Notes under the pieces: generated by a model
The model's database searches: none
The model's input: the letters and a program-made list of their open reading frames with translations, nothing else
What the model was told of the DNA's origin: nothing
Program-made: the position numbers and the translations under genes
Part shown: in pieces, positions 24,989-36,728 of the stretch
Layout of the letters: each line of letters opens with the position of its first letter
How positions within the stretch are numbered: the first letter of the stretch is position 1
Source of the DNA: Tetrahymena thermophila SB210
Lineage: Eukaryota > Ciliophora > Oligohymenophorea > Hymenostomatida > Tetrahymenidae
Length of the DNA: 64,000 bases
Assembly (NCBI RefSeq): GCF_000189635.1
Contig: NW_002476250.1
Span: 434,001 to 498,000, forward strand
Direction of reading: 5' to 3'

Positions 24989-27900
24989 TCACCACAAGGC
25001 ATACTTTAGGAACCACCTACTTCTCCTTGTGCTAAATTTTCTCAATTCATCCCAAACTAGTAAAGTAGAACTAATAAAAAGTCCTGGAATTCCAAACATC
25101 CAGAATGATAGAGGTCTTCCTCCAAATACATCCTACACTCCTGGAACATATAATAAGAATGCCGCAAGTGCTGTTTCAAATATTACACCTTAGATCATAA
25201 CTTTATTAAAAGCTGAATTTGTGAAACTCATTTTTCTGCTCTTACAAGCAAATATATTTGACCATTGGAGACAAACTATGCAAACAAAGTAAACCGATTA
25301 AGCCCATTTTATTGCATCAGTGGTGTAGCATGCAGTTTTTCCAGTAATAACTGAATAAGTGTGATCAGAGTTAACATCACAATCACTCCATGCAACAGTT
25401 GGGACCCATTTACCATTAGAATCACATTTTAAATAAGCTTTTCTTAAATCGAACTTTCCATCTTCAACAAGAGACCAGTCAATAGTATAAGATAATTCTT
25501 ATGCAGCTTTAAAGTTTGCATTACAATCTCCCTTAGTAATGGCTTCAAGCTTACTGTTGTAGTATGGATTTCCATTATAGTCACCAAAGTCACCCTCAGG
25601 TGGTCTATATCCACTAAAAACTGCTTATCCGAAAAGGGACTTTACAGGGAAACCAAAATAATTAAAGCATACAAAGTACCCAATAAACCCTGCAGCGCAT
25701 CCGATTTCACCCATTTGAAGATAGGCAATTGTTATTAATTTTCCTGATACTAAGTGCTCATCTTTCTTACGAGGTCTTCTAGTCATAACATCTAATTCAG
25801 CTTCTTCGTAAGCTAGAGAAAGAGCAGGCCAAATATCTGTTCCAACACAAATGACAAGCATAAATATACTTGATAAAGGTACTGGAAGTTAGAAAGCAAT
25901 AAAGGCCAAGAAAGGAATAATTTCAGTCATATTAGAAGTCAAAAGATATACTACAGTCTTTTTAAGATTATCAAATATTTTTCTACCTTCTTCAACACCG
26001 CAAACAATAGATGCAAAATCATCATCAAGAAGAATCATATCTGCAGCATCTTTAGTTACATCACTACCTGAAATATTCATAGAAATACCAATATCACCTT
26101 GTTTAATAGCAGGAGAGTCATTAACACCATCGCCAGTGACAGCACAAATGTATTTTTCTTATTGGCATGCTTCAACAATTTATAATTTTTAAGCAGGAGT
26201 TGTACGAGCAAAAACGCAATAAGGTTTCTTAACCCATTAACGTAAATAGAAGTACTTATCATCTCTATTTTCTTCAATACATTTTTCTATTGATTCTACA
26301 ATTCTATCTCCATGCACAACTATAGCCTCACATTATTCAGTGGCTTCAAACCAATTCATATCAGGATTCTTTTCCATAATATCTTCGTTTGTTATCATAT
26401 ATTGAGGAATAATGTTAACTTCTTTAGCAATAGCAGCGGCAGTTGGAGGCTAATCACCTGTAACCATGATAACCTTAATACCAGCGGATTTACATTCTAA
26501 GATGGCACCAGGGACTCTGGTTTTAGGAGGATCCATCAAAGAAATAAGACCACAAAATTAAAAGTTTTCTAATTTAAAGTTGAATTTTTAAACTGAGGAA
26601 ACACTAAAGTGGGTACCCATAGGATAATCATTAGCAGGTAGGGGTAATCTAGCAAAACCAAGTACTCTTTCACCTCCTTTACCAAATCTTAAGTTGACTT
26701 TCTTAAATTCTTCCTTCCATTTTTGATTAATTTAATCAGGCTTTTAATTTATTAACACTGAAGAGCAGAAAGTCCAAATCTTTTCAGGAGCTCCCTTCAC
26801 ATATACACAATAATGACTGTTTTCACCTTCTTCCTCAACTACTGTTAAGGCAAATTTAACTTATGAATTAAAAGGCATCTTTCCTACAGTACCATCAGGA
26901 TTACGTACAACTTTAAACTAATCACGGAATTCATTTACATCTGATACATATTAATAGAAACGAATTAAACCTGTTTCAGTAGCATCACCAATAACAGGAC
27001 AAGTCATGTAATCAATATTTGTTAAATCGGCAATAGTAGAAGTATCAAAACGAGCTTCACTGCAAATCATAGTAGCCTATTACAGCATTTTGAAATTGGG
27101 GTCATTAATATCATATTCTGCAGCTTCTCCTGGAGTCAAGAATTTCTAATTTTTAGCAAGATAGACTGAATTATTATACCACATGTGTTTTACAGACATA
27201 ACATTTTAGGTGAGAGTACCAGTCTTATCTGAGCAAATACAAGAAGTTGATCCTAATGTTTCGACGGCTTCTAAGTTCTTAACGAGGACTTATTTTTTGG
27301 CTAAAGTCTTAGCAGTAATAGCTAAGGAAATAGTAATGCATCCAAGTAAACCTTCAGGTACGTTTGCAACTAAGATACCAATACCAAAAATAACACAAGT
27401 GAGGATAGGATAATCCATAGCTAAGTAGGCTAAAAGGAAGAAGAGAATACCAAGGAATACAGCAATACATGTGATCATAACTACAAAACGATCAAGTTCA
27501 ATACGAAGAGGAGTCTTTACTTTTCTTTCACCTGAAGACAAATCAGCAATCTGACCGAGAGTGGTTCTATCACCTGTACAAATTACAACACCTTTTCCAG
27601 TACCTTCCTTACATAAAGTACCAAAGAAAGCTATATTAGAAGTTTCCAAGTAGTTTTCAGGATGAGTGCATTCCACAGTACGAAGAAGAGCCTCACTTTC
27701 ACCTGTTAGAGGAGAATTATCTACTTTCATTTCATTTGATTCAACTATACGCATATCAGCAGGGATTTTTTCACCAGCCTTTATCAAGACAATATCTCCA
27801 ACAGCGAGATTAACTGCGTTTATTACTTTAATACCTCCATCTCTAATTATTGTACTATTTGAGGGTATAAAATTTTTAAAGGAATCCATCAGAGCTTCTG

Positions 27901-28543
27901 ATTTAGCATTTTGTAAGAAGGTAATTCCAGAAGTAATACTAATAACAATAATGATAACAATACCTAGATAAAGATTTGACAGATCTTCAGGAGTCAATCC
28001 GTAAGTAATAAAGCACAATGCACCTCCAACCCAAAGCATGAGTGCAAATCCATTTGTCAATTCTTTGATAAGTTTTACCCACCATGGTGTTTTTTTCTTT
28101 TCACTAAGCTTGTTTGGTCCATATTCCTATAGATTTTGTTCTGCTTATTATGAAGTCAAACCACTGTCTAATTTTGTTTAGTATTTTGAACAAAGCTCAT
28201 CAATTGAAATTTTATGATCGACTTTTTAGGTAAGTTGTGCTTTTGCTTATTCGTCCTTAGTCATCTTTTTATTGTTGTTTTTATGAGTAGTTTATTATTA
28301 TTATTAAGGTGTAACCTTAATATCCTCTAATTCAACTGCATGCTAATGAGGTTATTTATTTCCATCATCGCCAACATATTTAGTTTAAAAGCTTTAATTA
28401 ACGCTCTACCTAATTTCTTGAACAGAGTTATTTAGCTGAATTGATTGCCTTAGCTCCTCAAACTTACGGACAACAGCTGAAGTTTAGGAGTGATGAGACT
28501 AATTATCATCTTGATTTTTTTAAATATTTTTGTTATTTCTCAT
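24989..28543 (-). CDS. P-type ATPase, Na,K/H,K (IIC) alpha-subunit class, copy 2
   Basis: An intronless 1184-residue frame, collinear with the 18325-21864 gene. It carries LTGES (280-283), SDKTGTLT with Asp439, [31 protein letters not shown] and the IIC hallmarks PEGLLGC and [12 protein letters not shown]. In M6 the sequence [10 protein letters not shown] puts Cys899 where animal Na,K-ATPases have Asp804. Asp903, the M5 Glu (NMTEIIPF) and the M4 Glu (PEGL) are all kept. The M7-M8 ectoloop (about 970-1080) is expanded, with four Cys at the same places as copy 1. This loop contacts the beta subunit in animals, so partnering is probably different. The cytosolic N-terminal about 90 residues diverge most between the copies, although the FEELRQ motif is kept. 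The ATG in the AAAAGAATG context was chosen by alignment with copy 1. Confidence 0.94.
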
Positions 28544-31521
28544 TCTTTTAAATGAGGTTAAAGATGAGATATTTTTAGAATTTATTAAAATTTATTTATT
28601 TATTAAGTGAATATATTCAATTAGAATTACCTATTTAAGCACCAATAAGTTAAAATAAGTTAGAGTCTAATTATCTTTTTAAAAAAATTATAGTTCTATT
28701 TGTAGACAAATATATTAATCAATTAAAAGTTTTGGAGTTTTTGTTAAGGCCATATATTTTTTTTAATACAGACTTTAAGGAAAACTTATAAATAGAATTC
28801 TGTTTATACTACAAAAAATGAACAATCTAATAAAAATATCTAATTTTTTCTAGAGTATTTTAAGTTATTAAGCTAACAGAAAAACAATATACATAAAATT
28901 ATTTTATAAACAAGCTTCAATTTAGTGGAGTTTTACCAAATAGATAAATATATTTTCATTTTTATTTCAATACAAAAAGTTTATTTGAGGATGACCCAAA
29001 ACTTAATTAAATTAAGTTTAACTGTTCTATAAATATCTTAAGGTAGTTAGTTTTTGTTTTAATCATTAAAAATTTCAATGTATTAAAATTAAATAATTGC
29101 TATTTAAAAATAATTAATCGCCCACAAGGTGAAAGCTGAAATGACGATAAGTTACTTCCCTTTCTATTTATATCCATTTTTTATATTTTACTTTTTATAT
29201 TAGCAAAAGGTCCTTTTTTAAAAAAATTTGTTGACCAAAGAATTATTTTGGATATGATAATTTTTTTTTACTATGGAGATTTTATAAGATTTTTCAAATA
29301 AAAACTTCCTAGATGGGAACAAAAAATACTATAATCATTTTTATCTATTTACTTGAGATGATTCTTCTGTTTTTGCAAATAAATAAACAAGTAAGGTACT
29401 AAAAAGGAATTTAAAACTATTAATAGTACTAATTATTAATTGATTTGTTTTACATACATACGTTCGTAATTAGAAAATAATTGAAATTTTATCTAAAACT
29501 CCACTTTATTAATTAAATGTAATATAGGCTGCATTTTGATTAAGTGAGTGGAGTAATTGGTATAATAAAGAATGTAATTTAATACTTGATACCATACTTA
29601 TTTAGAAAGCAAAGTGATTAGTTAATTATTATCAAGAGAATTTATAATAGTATAAAATATAATTAGCAAAAAAAAATTGAGTTTTATTTTATATATATTT
29701 TTATTTTGATCCATACAATAATTCATTCAGTAAAATAAATAAATAATATTTCCTGCTACTTTTAGAAATTATAAACGAGAAAAAGTTTTTCCTTTTAAGT
29801 TTTTAGATACAAAGAAATCACAAAAAAATGATTGGGAAAATTTATATCTTTACCCTAAATAGGGAAAATTAATTATTGCAATAAGATTTTTTTATGAAGA
29901 ACATTTTATTTCCTGCAAATTTACTTTTTTTGAAGTCAAAACAATAAAAATTAGTTATTTCTAAATTAATCATTTGGTTATTGCAGATTTGGCTTGATAA
30001 ATCTGATCAAAATGTGAAAAATTGACTTATTAAGTAAAGGAAATTATATTTAACATTCCAGTATATAGGTTAGATTTTATCATGAACAATAAATTAAAAT
30101 TTAAGTCAAATCTTTAAAGAAATAAGAAATCTGATTAATTTTGACTTCGCAAATAGTTATTAATCAATATGATTTGAAACTAATTTTCACTAATTTCTCA
30201 AATAAAATACATTTTTCATCAATTCAAATCAAGCAAATATGTAAATATGCTGATAATTTAAGTTAACTAAGTTTTAGCTTTGAAAATTCATTATGAATAA
30301 GTAGAAATAACAGCTTTTTTTTGCAATAGATATTTATCACAATTTTTTATATTATATCACTAGAATTTTATTAATGCGCATTATTTTAGACAACCAAAAA
30401 ATATTAATTTAAGTCAAGAGAAAAAATTTTTTATCAAAATATGATTGAATGATTTTCTTATATTTATTTGTAAAAATCGATTATGGTTAATTATTAATAG
30501 TAAAGATAGATAAAATATTAGATTTATCTGATTTAATAGATACCACATAGTCTTTTATTTTTTTTATATATTTTATCAAACAAAATTTTTATTTTTAACA
30601 AGTAATTCCTGCCTGTCTGGTTGGATAGAGAAAAAAAAGTTAATCAAATTTTCAATTTTACTTTTTCAATAAATCCATTTCTTCCTTCCTTATATGTAAT
30701 TATTTATCTTCTATCTCTAAATTCCTCAATCTAAAAAAAAATCATCTAAATATACCAATATAATAAAAATTATGATATAATAATTTTTAAGAAATTTAAA
30801 TCTTCTTAAAATAAATAATATAAATTTAGAGTTTTATATAAATATCATCAAAAAGCCAAACGAGCTCTGATTCATAACATAGATTAATAAAAATACATTA
30901 GATTTTTTTAAAACTAAAATTATAATATTTCTTTCTCTATTTATTTATAAAAAGTAAAATTTATTTTTTCTATTTAATATTTAATAAAATATATCATTAT
31001 TTATCTATATTTAAAAATCATTTATTTAATTTTTAATTTTATTTGTTAAAAATAATTATTTTTTATTTAGATTATTTTTTTAATTGAATAAATATTTAAA
31101 ATATTTTTTTTAAATTTAAAAATAAAATATTTAATAATTTTAATAAAATTGAAATAGTTTAAAATGAAAACTTTGAATGTTGATTTGAAAATTTAATAGA
31201 ATCAGAATAAATAAATTGCGAACATATGAATTTATTATAAATAAATAATATTCAATTCTAATATGTTTGTGTCATTGGAATTTATTTTAATTTAAATGAA
31301 AAGTCAAAATGAATAGCTGTTATTCATTTAAATTCTCTGTTTAAAAAAAAAAATCTAAAATTTTTAAAAATCTGCATAGTATTTTATAAATCATAGATCA
31401 ATCTTTTTTGTTAAATTTCTTTCACATAATCATTCAAATATACAAAAAGATAATCAATAAAATTAAGTTAGTGAAAGGGAAAAAATATTTTTTTTAAGAT
31501 CTGTATTCATTAAATTAATAA
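28544..31521. other. Long intergenic region, divergent promoters
   Basis: About 3 kb between ATPase copy 2 (minus) and the large Asn-rich gene (plus), so both upstream regions lie here. It is A/T low complexity with a few short G/C-richer patches (for example about 29115-29165). No reading frame of coding character was found on either strand. Confidence 0.55.
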
Positions 31522-34500
31522 ATGTAGTCATCTTCCAAATCTCAGCTAGGTAGCAGCGATATGAAGTTTAATGTCCCTAACTCCCCATAAATAAATTTAC
31601 CTTTGTCCATTTCAGAATTTTAAAACTCTATCCAGCAAAAATAAAAAAAGGAATAGATAAATTCAGTTTAAAACACTGCTATGGGTAATATTCATTACAA
31701 TTCATGTTCCTTACCATTGTAAATGTAAAGTATTTTTACTTAAGAATACAAAGAAGAGCTATGCTAGCTATAATAGGATAATTCACTACCAAAATCGTAG
31801 GTTTTAGAATAATAAAATAGCCTGAACTGCAAAATTTTAGATAATGATGAGACAAGCACTAAATCATAAAACCTAGAGCAATCTTTAAGAGAATAGGTAT
31901 TTTAAAATAGCTTATTATAAGGTAGCAGACAAATGAAAAGATTAGCCAGTACATAAAATAGTAATGATGGAGGTTATCATGGAAATATTCTCTAAATTGG
32001 AGTTTCTTTTTCTCCCTTATCTTCTACCCATAACTCTCAAAATTCTACTATTTAAGTAAACAATTTGCTAGCAAGCAGCGGTAATTCAAATAAAACTATT
32101 AAAACCATAAATAGTAATCCATAAATTTAAAATTCTCCTAATACCAACCCATTAAATTTAAATTCTCTTAACAACGGAACTGATATGCCTTTATTAATGA
32201 AATCTCCCTCTAATTTGCATTAAAGCAAAGAAAAATAAAGCTCTACTTAAAAAAATCTAATTAAGGAATAGAATGATAGTAATAAGTATCTTAAGCTAAA
32301 AAGAAATTCTTCTTATGGAAGTTTTTCAAATATTTAAAATTCTTCTCTAAGTATAGCTTAAAAAAGAAATGCATTTGAATTAGGAAAAAATAATAGGAGT
32401 AGAAATTTATAAATGACAGATCTAAGTGTTTAAAATGAAGGGTCTACTTTTTTGAATAACTCATTATGTAATAAGTAAATTAAAAATTCCTCTTAATCAA
32501 GCACTTCAATAAATAATACAAATTAATAAAATTCAACATAGCCATAAACTTCTACATAATAAAATAACCAAGATTTTAATTAATTACTTTTGGAAATATC
32601 TTGCTAAAATTCTTTGCACCTGTATAATAACAATTATCTAAATACTCAGATAAATAATTTAAACTAAAATTAAACACCTTCAAATTAGAATGCAAAATAT
32701 TATATGAGCAATAATAATAATAATAATAATAACTACATAGTTTCTTCTAATTTAAATTTACCTAAATAGTAATCTGCTACCTAATTTGAAACAAATTAGA
32801 ACAAATAATATCTTGAAAATAACTAAAGCTCTTATTTCAACTAACTATCCACAAATTCAGGAGATAAAAATAAAAATTAATTTATTGATCAAATAAATAG
32901 TAATAATAGTTGCTTCAAACCAAGTAATCTTTCTTTTACAGAGCAATCTAAGTAAATATAAGATTTTTAATACAAATAAGATTCTTGCAATTAAAATATT
33001 AATCAAACCTCGTTAAATTCAAGTAATAATAAAACTTTTAATTAAAATTTTAACTAATCAGCAGCTACCTTTTAAGATTCAGCTTCAGACTAAAAACTTA
33101 ATAATAATTAATTACCAAATAGTTAAATTACTCCTTTTATCTTCAATAAGCCTTTATACTTAGAAAATAAATAATTTTTATAAAATTCAGCCAATCAAAT
33201 AATTCAGGACAATCAAAATTAAAATACAGAAAATAGGAAAATTTAAATGTGCAAGAATCACAGACATCAAAGTGTAATTTTTAAAAAATTAATTTTAATT
33301 TTGCAATAAAATAAAACAATAGAAATTTATTTTAGAAAAAGAATTATTTTTATAATTTTGAAATTTATTTATATTTTTTAAAAATTATCTGCTATCTAAT
33401 AATAGGCTAATCATTATGCGTTAGATGAAGATAGGAATCAATAATTTTACTGTTACACATGCGCAGTATTACTATATTCATAGGGACACTAGATATTTTC
33501 AATAGAAGAATCCCTAGAATTAAATGCTATGAAAATGATAGTAGAGAATAAGAGAATGAAAGAAATATAAAATAAAAAGGAAGCAGTTGATAAAATACTT
33601 TTTGCAGTTAAAGATCTCATTCCTTAAATAACAAATTCAATTTGTTCTATGGATCGAAAAGAAGGAGATATTTATAAGTTTTTGGAGACTCAAGAAAGAA
33701 ATTTAGATTCTTAATTCAACAAGTTAATATTTGAATTAAATTAAAACAGAAAATAAAAATTAGATTAGCTACTTCAATGTAAATAGCAAATCAAAAAGTA
33801 ATATCTACAGGTCAATTAAGTTTGCTAAAACAATTTACAGTAACTAATTAAAGTGCAAGAAGATATATTAGATAATTACAATAATATAATTTTATAATTT
33901 GAAGAGAATAAAGTAGCTTCTATCATTTAAAACTATTTTTCAATTTGGAATTAAGCTAACTTGCATCACGAGAGCATTTCTAATAATGACCAACTATTTG
34001 TTTACAAATCAGACTAAAATTAATTTAAGTAAATTAACGATTAAATTAATTTTTTATGTAGCAACACATTAAAATAGATTATGACGACATTTATTAAAAA
34101 AAATAATGATAATAATTAAATGAATTTATCAATATTAAGTTGTTCACCCAATAAATTATACTAACCCAATTATTAATTTACTCGCTCAAAATCTTCATAG
34201 ATTTTACCAATATCTACTGATGATAGCTATAATTCGATGAGAAATTAACAGATAGCATCTTCAAGCACTAGATAAAACTCTTAAAAGTAAATTTATAAAA
34301 ATGAAAGCTAGAATAATGATAAATCTTAAAATTTAACTCAAAAAATAAACAAAAATCATACAAATGGTTACAAATTACAAGCATAAAAATAATAGGTAAA
34401 TTAAAACTAATGCACTAATTATTAAAGAAAAATAAAATCCCTCTAACATTCAATGGCTTTAAATAATAAATAAGTTTATATCTCATTTGATAATAAAGAT

Positions 34501-35895
34501 GCATTTAAAAATCATTTAGATGCAGAAAATAAAGAAAATGTCAATACAGTAAATGGAGTCTAGACTAAATTTGATAATAGCTTACTAAAAGTCTAGTCTG
34601 CACATCATTCTAAAGCTTAAAGCCAACCATAACTGATTTACATTGACTTAAAAGATATTTAAAAAATGCCATCAATATCAACTCCATAAAATAATAACTA
34701 TAATAGCAACATTCAAATAGACTAAAATTTGTTTTTAAATACCTAATAGTAAAATGATGTTATTTTAACATTAGATGATTGTACTACCTTCAGAAAAAAA
34801 GATACAATTTAAGAAATAGAAAATGAAACTCAAATAGGAGATTACCTATAAAACCTTATTAATAAAGCTAATTTAGAAAAATAAAAGTTAAATAATAATA
34901 TATCAGAACAAAATTAAAATAAATTAATTAACACTTAAATAAATAAATAAGAATAAAATTGTTATCAACCAAAATTAGCTTAAAATTATAATAATAATTA
35001 ACTCTACTAGAATTTAGATATCTATGGAAGCTTGGAAAGATAAAATTAGGATAAATTCTATATTGATGGAGAATTAGAATAAAAAGCACAAGGATAAACT
35101 CCAAACTTTTCTAACAAAAATAAATTAAATAATTAATCACCAAGCAACAGGAATCTAGAAAATGTACAAAATCAAGAAAACAATAATAATGTCCTGAAAG
35201 AATTTAGCTATTTAAATGATGGTTGTAAAGAATTAGATGACATAATAGAAAAAGAACAAAGATCAAGAGACAGCTCAATAAATAAAAAGAAACACTTCAA
35301 TGAAATGATCAAAGCAGTTTAACATAATTAAATTCAAAGAAACTTAAATTGCGAAAATATATTAAGGAAAGTTTCAGATAATTAATTAGACCTTTCTTCC
35401 ATTTCATGTTCATCTACTCCATAACATTTTAGATCTAATAGTGGATAAACATCAAATTTATCATGTAAAAATTCTTTAGTTTCCTCAAAAAATAGGTACT
35501 TTTTGAGAAGCGATGAACATATAACCTCTGAAAAGTATAATTAAGCAATAAAGAAATCCCCAATAGAAGAAATGTTATCATCTAATAAATTTGCAAAAAT
35601 TGAAGATGTTGCAAAAATAGTCTAAAAACTATCATTTGAAAAGGGTCAATAAATTTAGGATTAACTGAATATGGAGTCTATTGTTGAAGAAGATAGTCGC
35701 ATAAGTCAAACAATAGTAAAGTCCGGAGTAGATAACAATTATGAGAATATTTTACTTTTAAAAGAATTATAGGAAAATATATAAAGAGAAAAATACAATA
35801 ATAAAAATTTAATGAGTGACGAAAATTTTATTCATAGATTAAATAACATTAATTTGGTAGAAGAAAATGATAATATAATTATTTCATAACAGTGA
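31522..35895 (+). CDS. Giant Asn/Gln-rich protein with a B-box-like zinc finger and coiled coil
   Basis: Exon 1 is 31522-33273 and exon 2 is 33406-35895, giving 1413 residues. The 132-nt intron is in frame without a TGA, so it could be misread as coding. It is called from its GTAATTTTT donor, TAATAATAG acceptor and its Phe/Ile/Leu-only translation. Residues 1-570 are Asn/Ser/Gln-rich disorder, including an (Asn)7 run. Splicing then brings together CKNHRHQS, HYALDEDRNQQFYCYTC and a distal His, a plausible B-box-like zinc site. A coiled coil follows (about 600-740; LDQLLQCKQQIKKQYLQ). The remaining 650 residues are again Asn/Gln/Ser-rich with many Ser-Ser patches. The function is unknown; the layout suggests a scaffold or condensate-forming adaptor. 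Confidence 0.75.
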
Positions 35896-36728
35896 ATTAA
35901 AATAATAAATAAAAATTGAAAGTAAATTAATAATAAAAATTGATTTAAAATCTTTTAGTTATTAATTAGATTTTTGAATTTAAATTATAATTGTAAAAAA
36001 ATAGTTCATTAAAATAATAACTATCTATATTAATATTGTTTATTTTCTAGTTATTTTAGTTTTTATAATCTTTTTGTAGTAAGTATCTCTGATAAAATAA
36101 TGAATGAATTTTATTTAAAAAAAATTTGTTAAAAAATATGAAATTTATTAATAATATTGATAGGTAAAACATTTTTTTAAATAATAATTATTTTTTCATA
36201 AAAATTTTCTGAAAATTGATAAAATAATTTAATTTATAATAAATTATAGACATTTAAATATAAATTAAATCTACTTTTTTATCTTTTTTTTATAATAATA
36301 ATAAGCTTATTAAATATTAATTTTTCTTGTAAATTTAGTTGTTTGAAAAAAATAATTCTTTCATTCAAAGCTATTTTACATTAATTTTTTTTATCACTTT
36401 TTTATGTGGTAAATCTTTTTGCTGGTAGAAGAAATTATTAATTAATTTAAAGAAAATTTCAACCAATTTAAAAATTTAAATTAATTATCTCTACTCATCT
36501 ATCACTTTAAATGGTTTGTTTTTTTGATAATTTTATTTTTAAGTTTTGAGCGGGATTTCTAAAATTGCGCTAAATATAGATTGGTAGCGCAAATTTCTAA
36601 AAAAATTAATTTTTTTTTAACACCAATATTTATTAATTGAATAAAAAAAATAATCTAAATTATCAAAATATCTTAGATTAATTTATCTCTCAAAAGTATT
36701 ATTTAGTAAAGATTTTTATAGTTTTAAA
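35896..36728. other. Intergenic upstream of AND-1/Ctf4
   Basis: A/T-rich spacer between two plus-strand genes. The first 600 bp show nothing. The last 190 bp hold the G/C-rich sites described at 36548-36592. Confidence 0.6.
36548..36592. promoter_or_regulatory. E2F-like cluster with GCGC-centred inverted repeat
   Basis: TTGCGCTA (36565-36572) and TAGCGCAA (36585-36592) are perfect inverted copies separated by 12 bp. GAGCGGGATTT lies just upstream (36548-36558) and reads AAATCCCGCTC on the other strand. E2F/DP proteins bind T-tract plus GC-core sites of the TTTSSCGC type, which these resemble but do not match exactly. They lie about 140-180 bp before the ATG of a replication factor, where S-phase control would be expected. 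GCGC is very rare in the non-coding DNA of this window, so a cluster is unlikely by chance. Factor identity is inferred only. Confidence 0.45.

Noticed and set aside
27666-27971. 101-codon plus-strand ORF opposite ATPase copy 2
   Set aside because: Antisense shadow of the actuator-domain region; the ATPase frame is clearly the real one.
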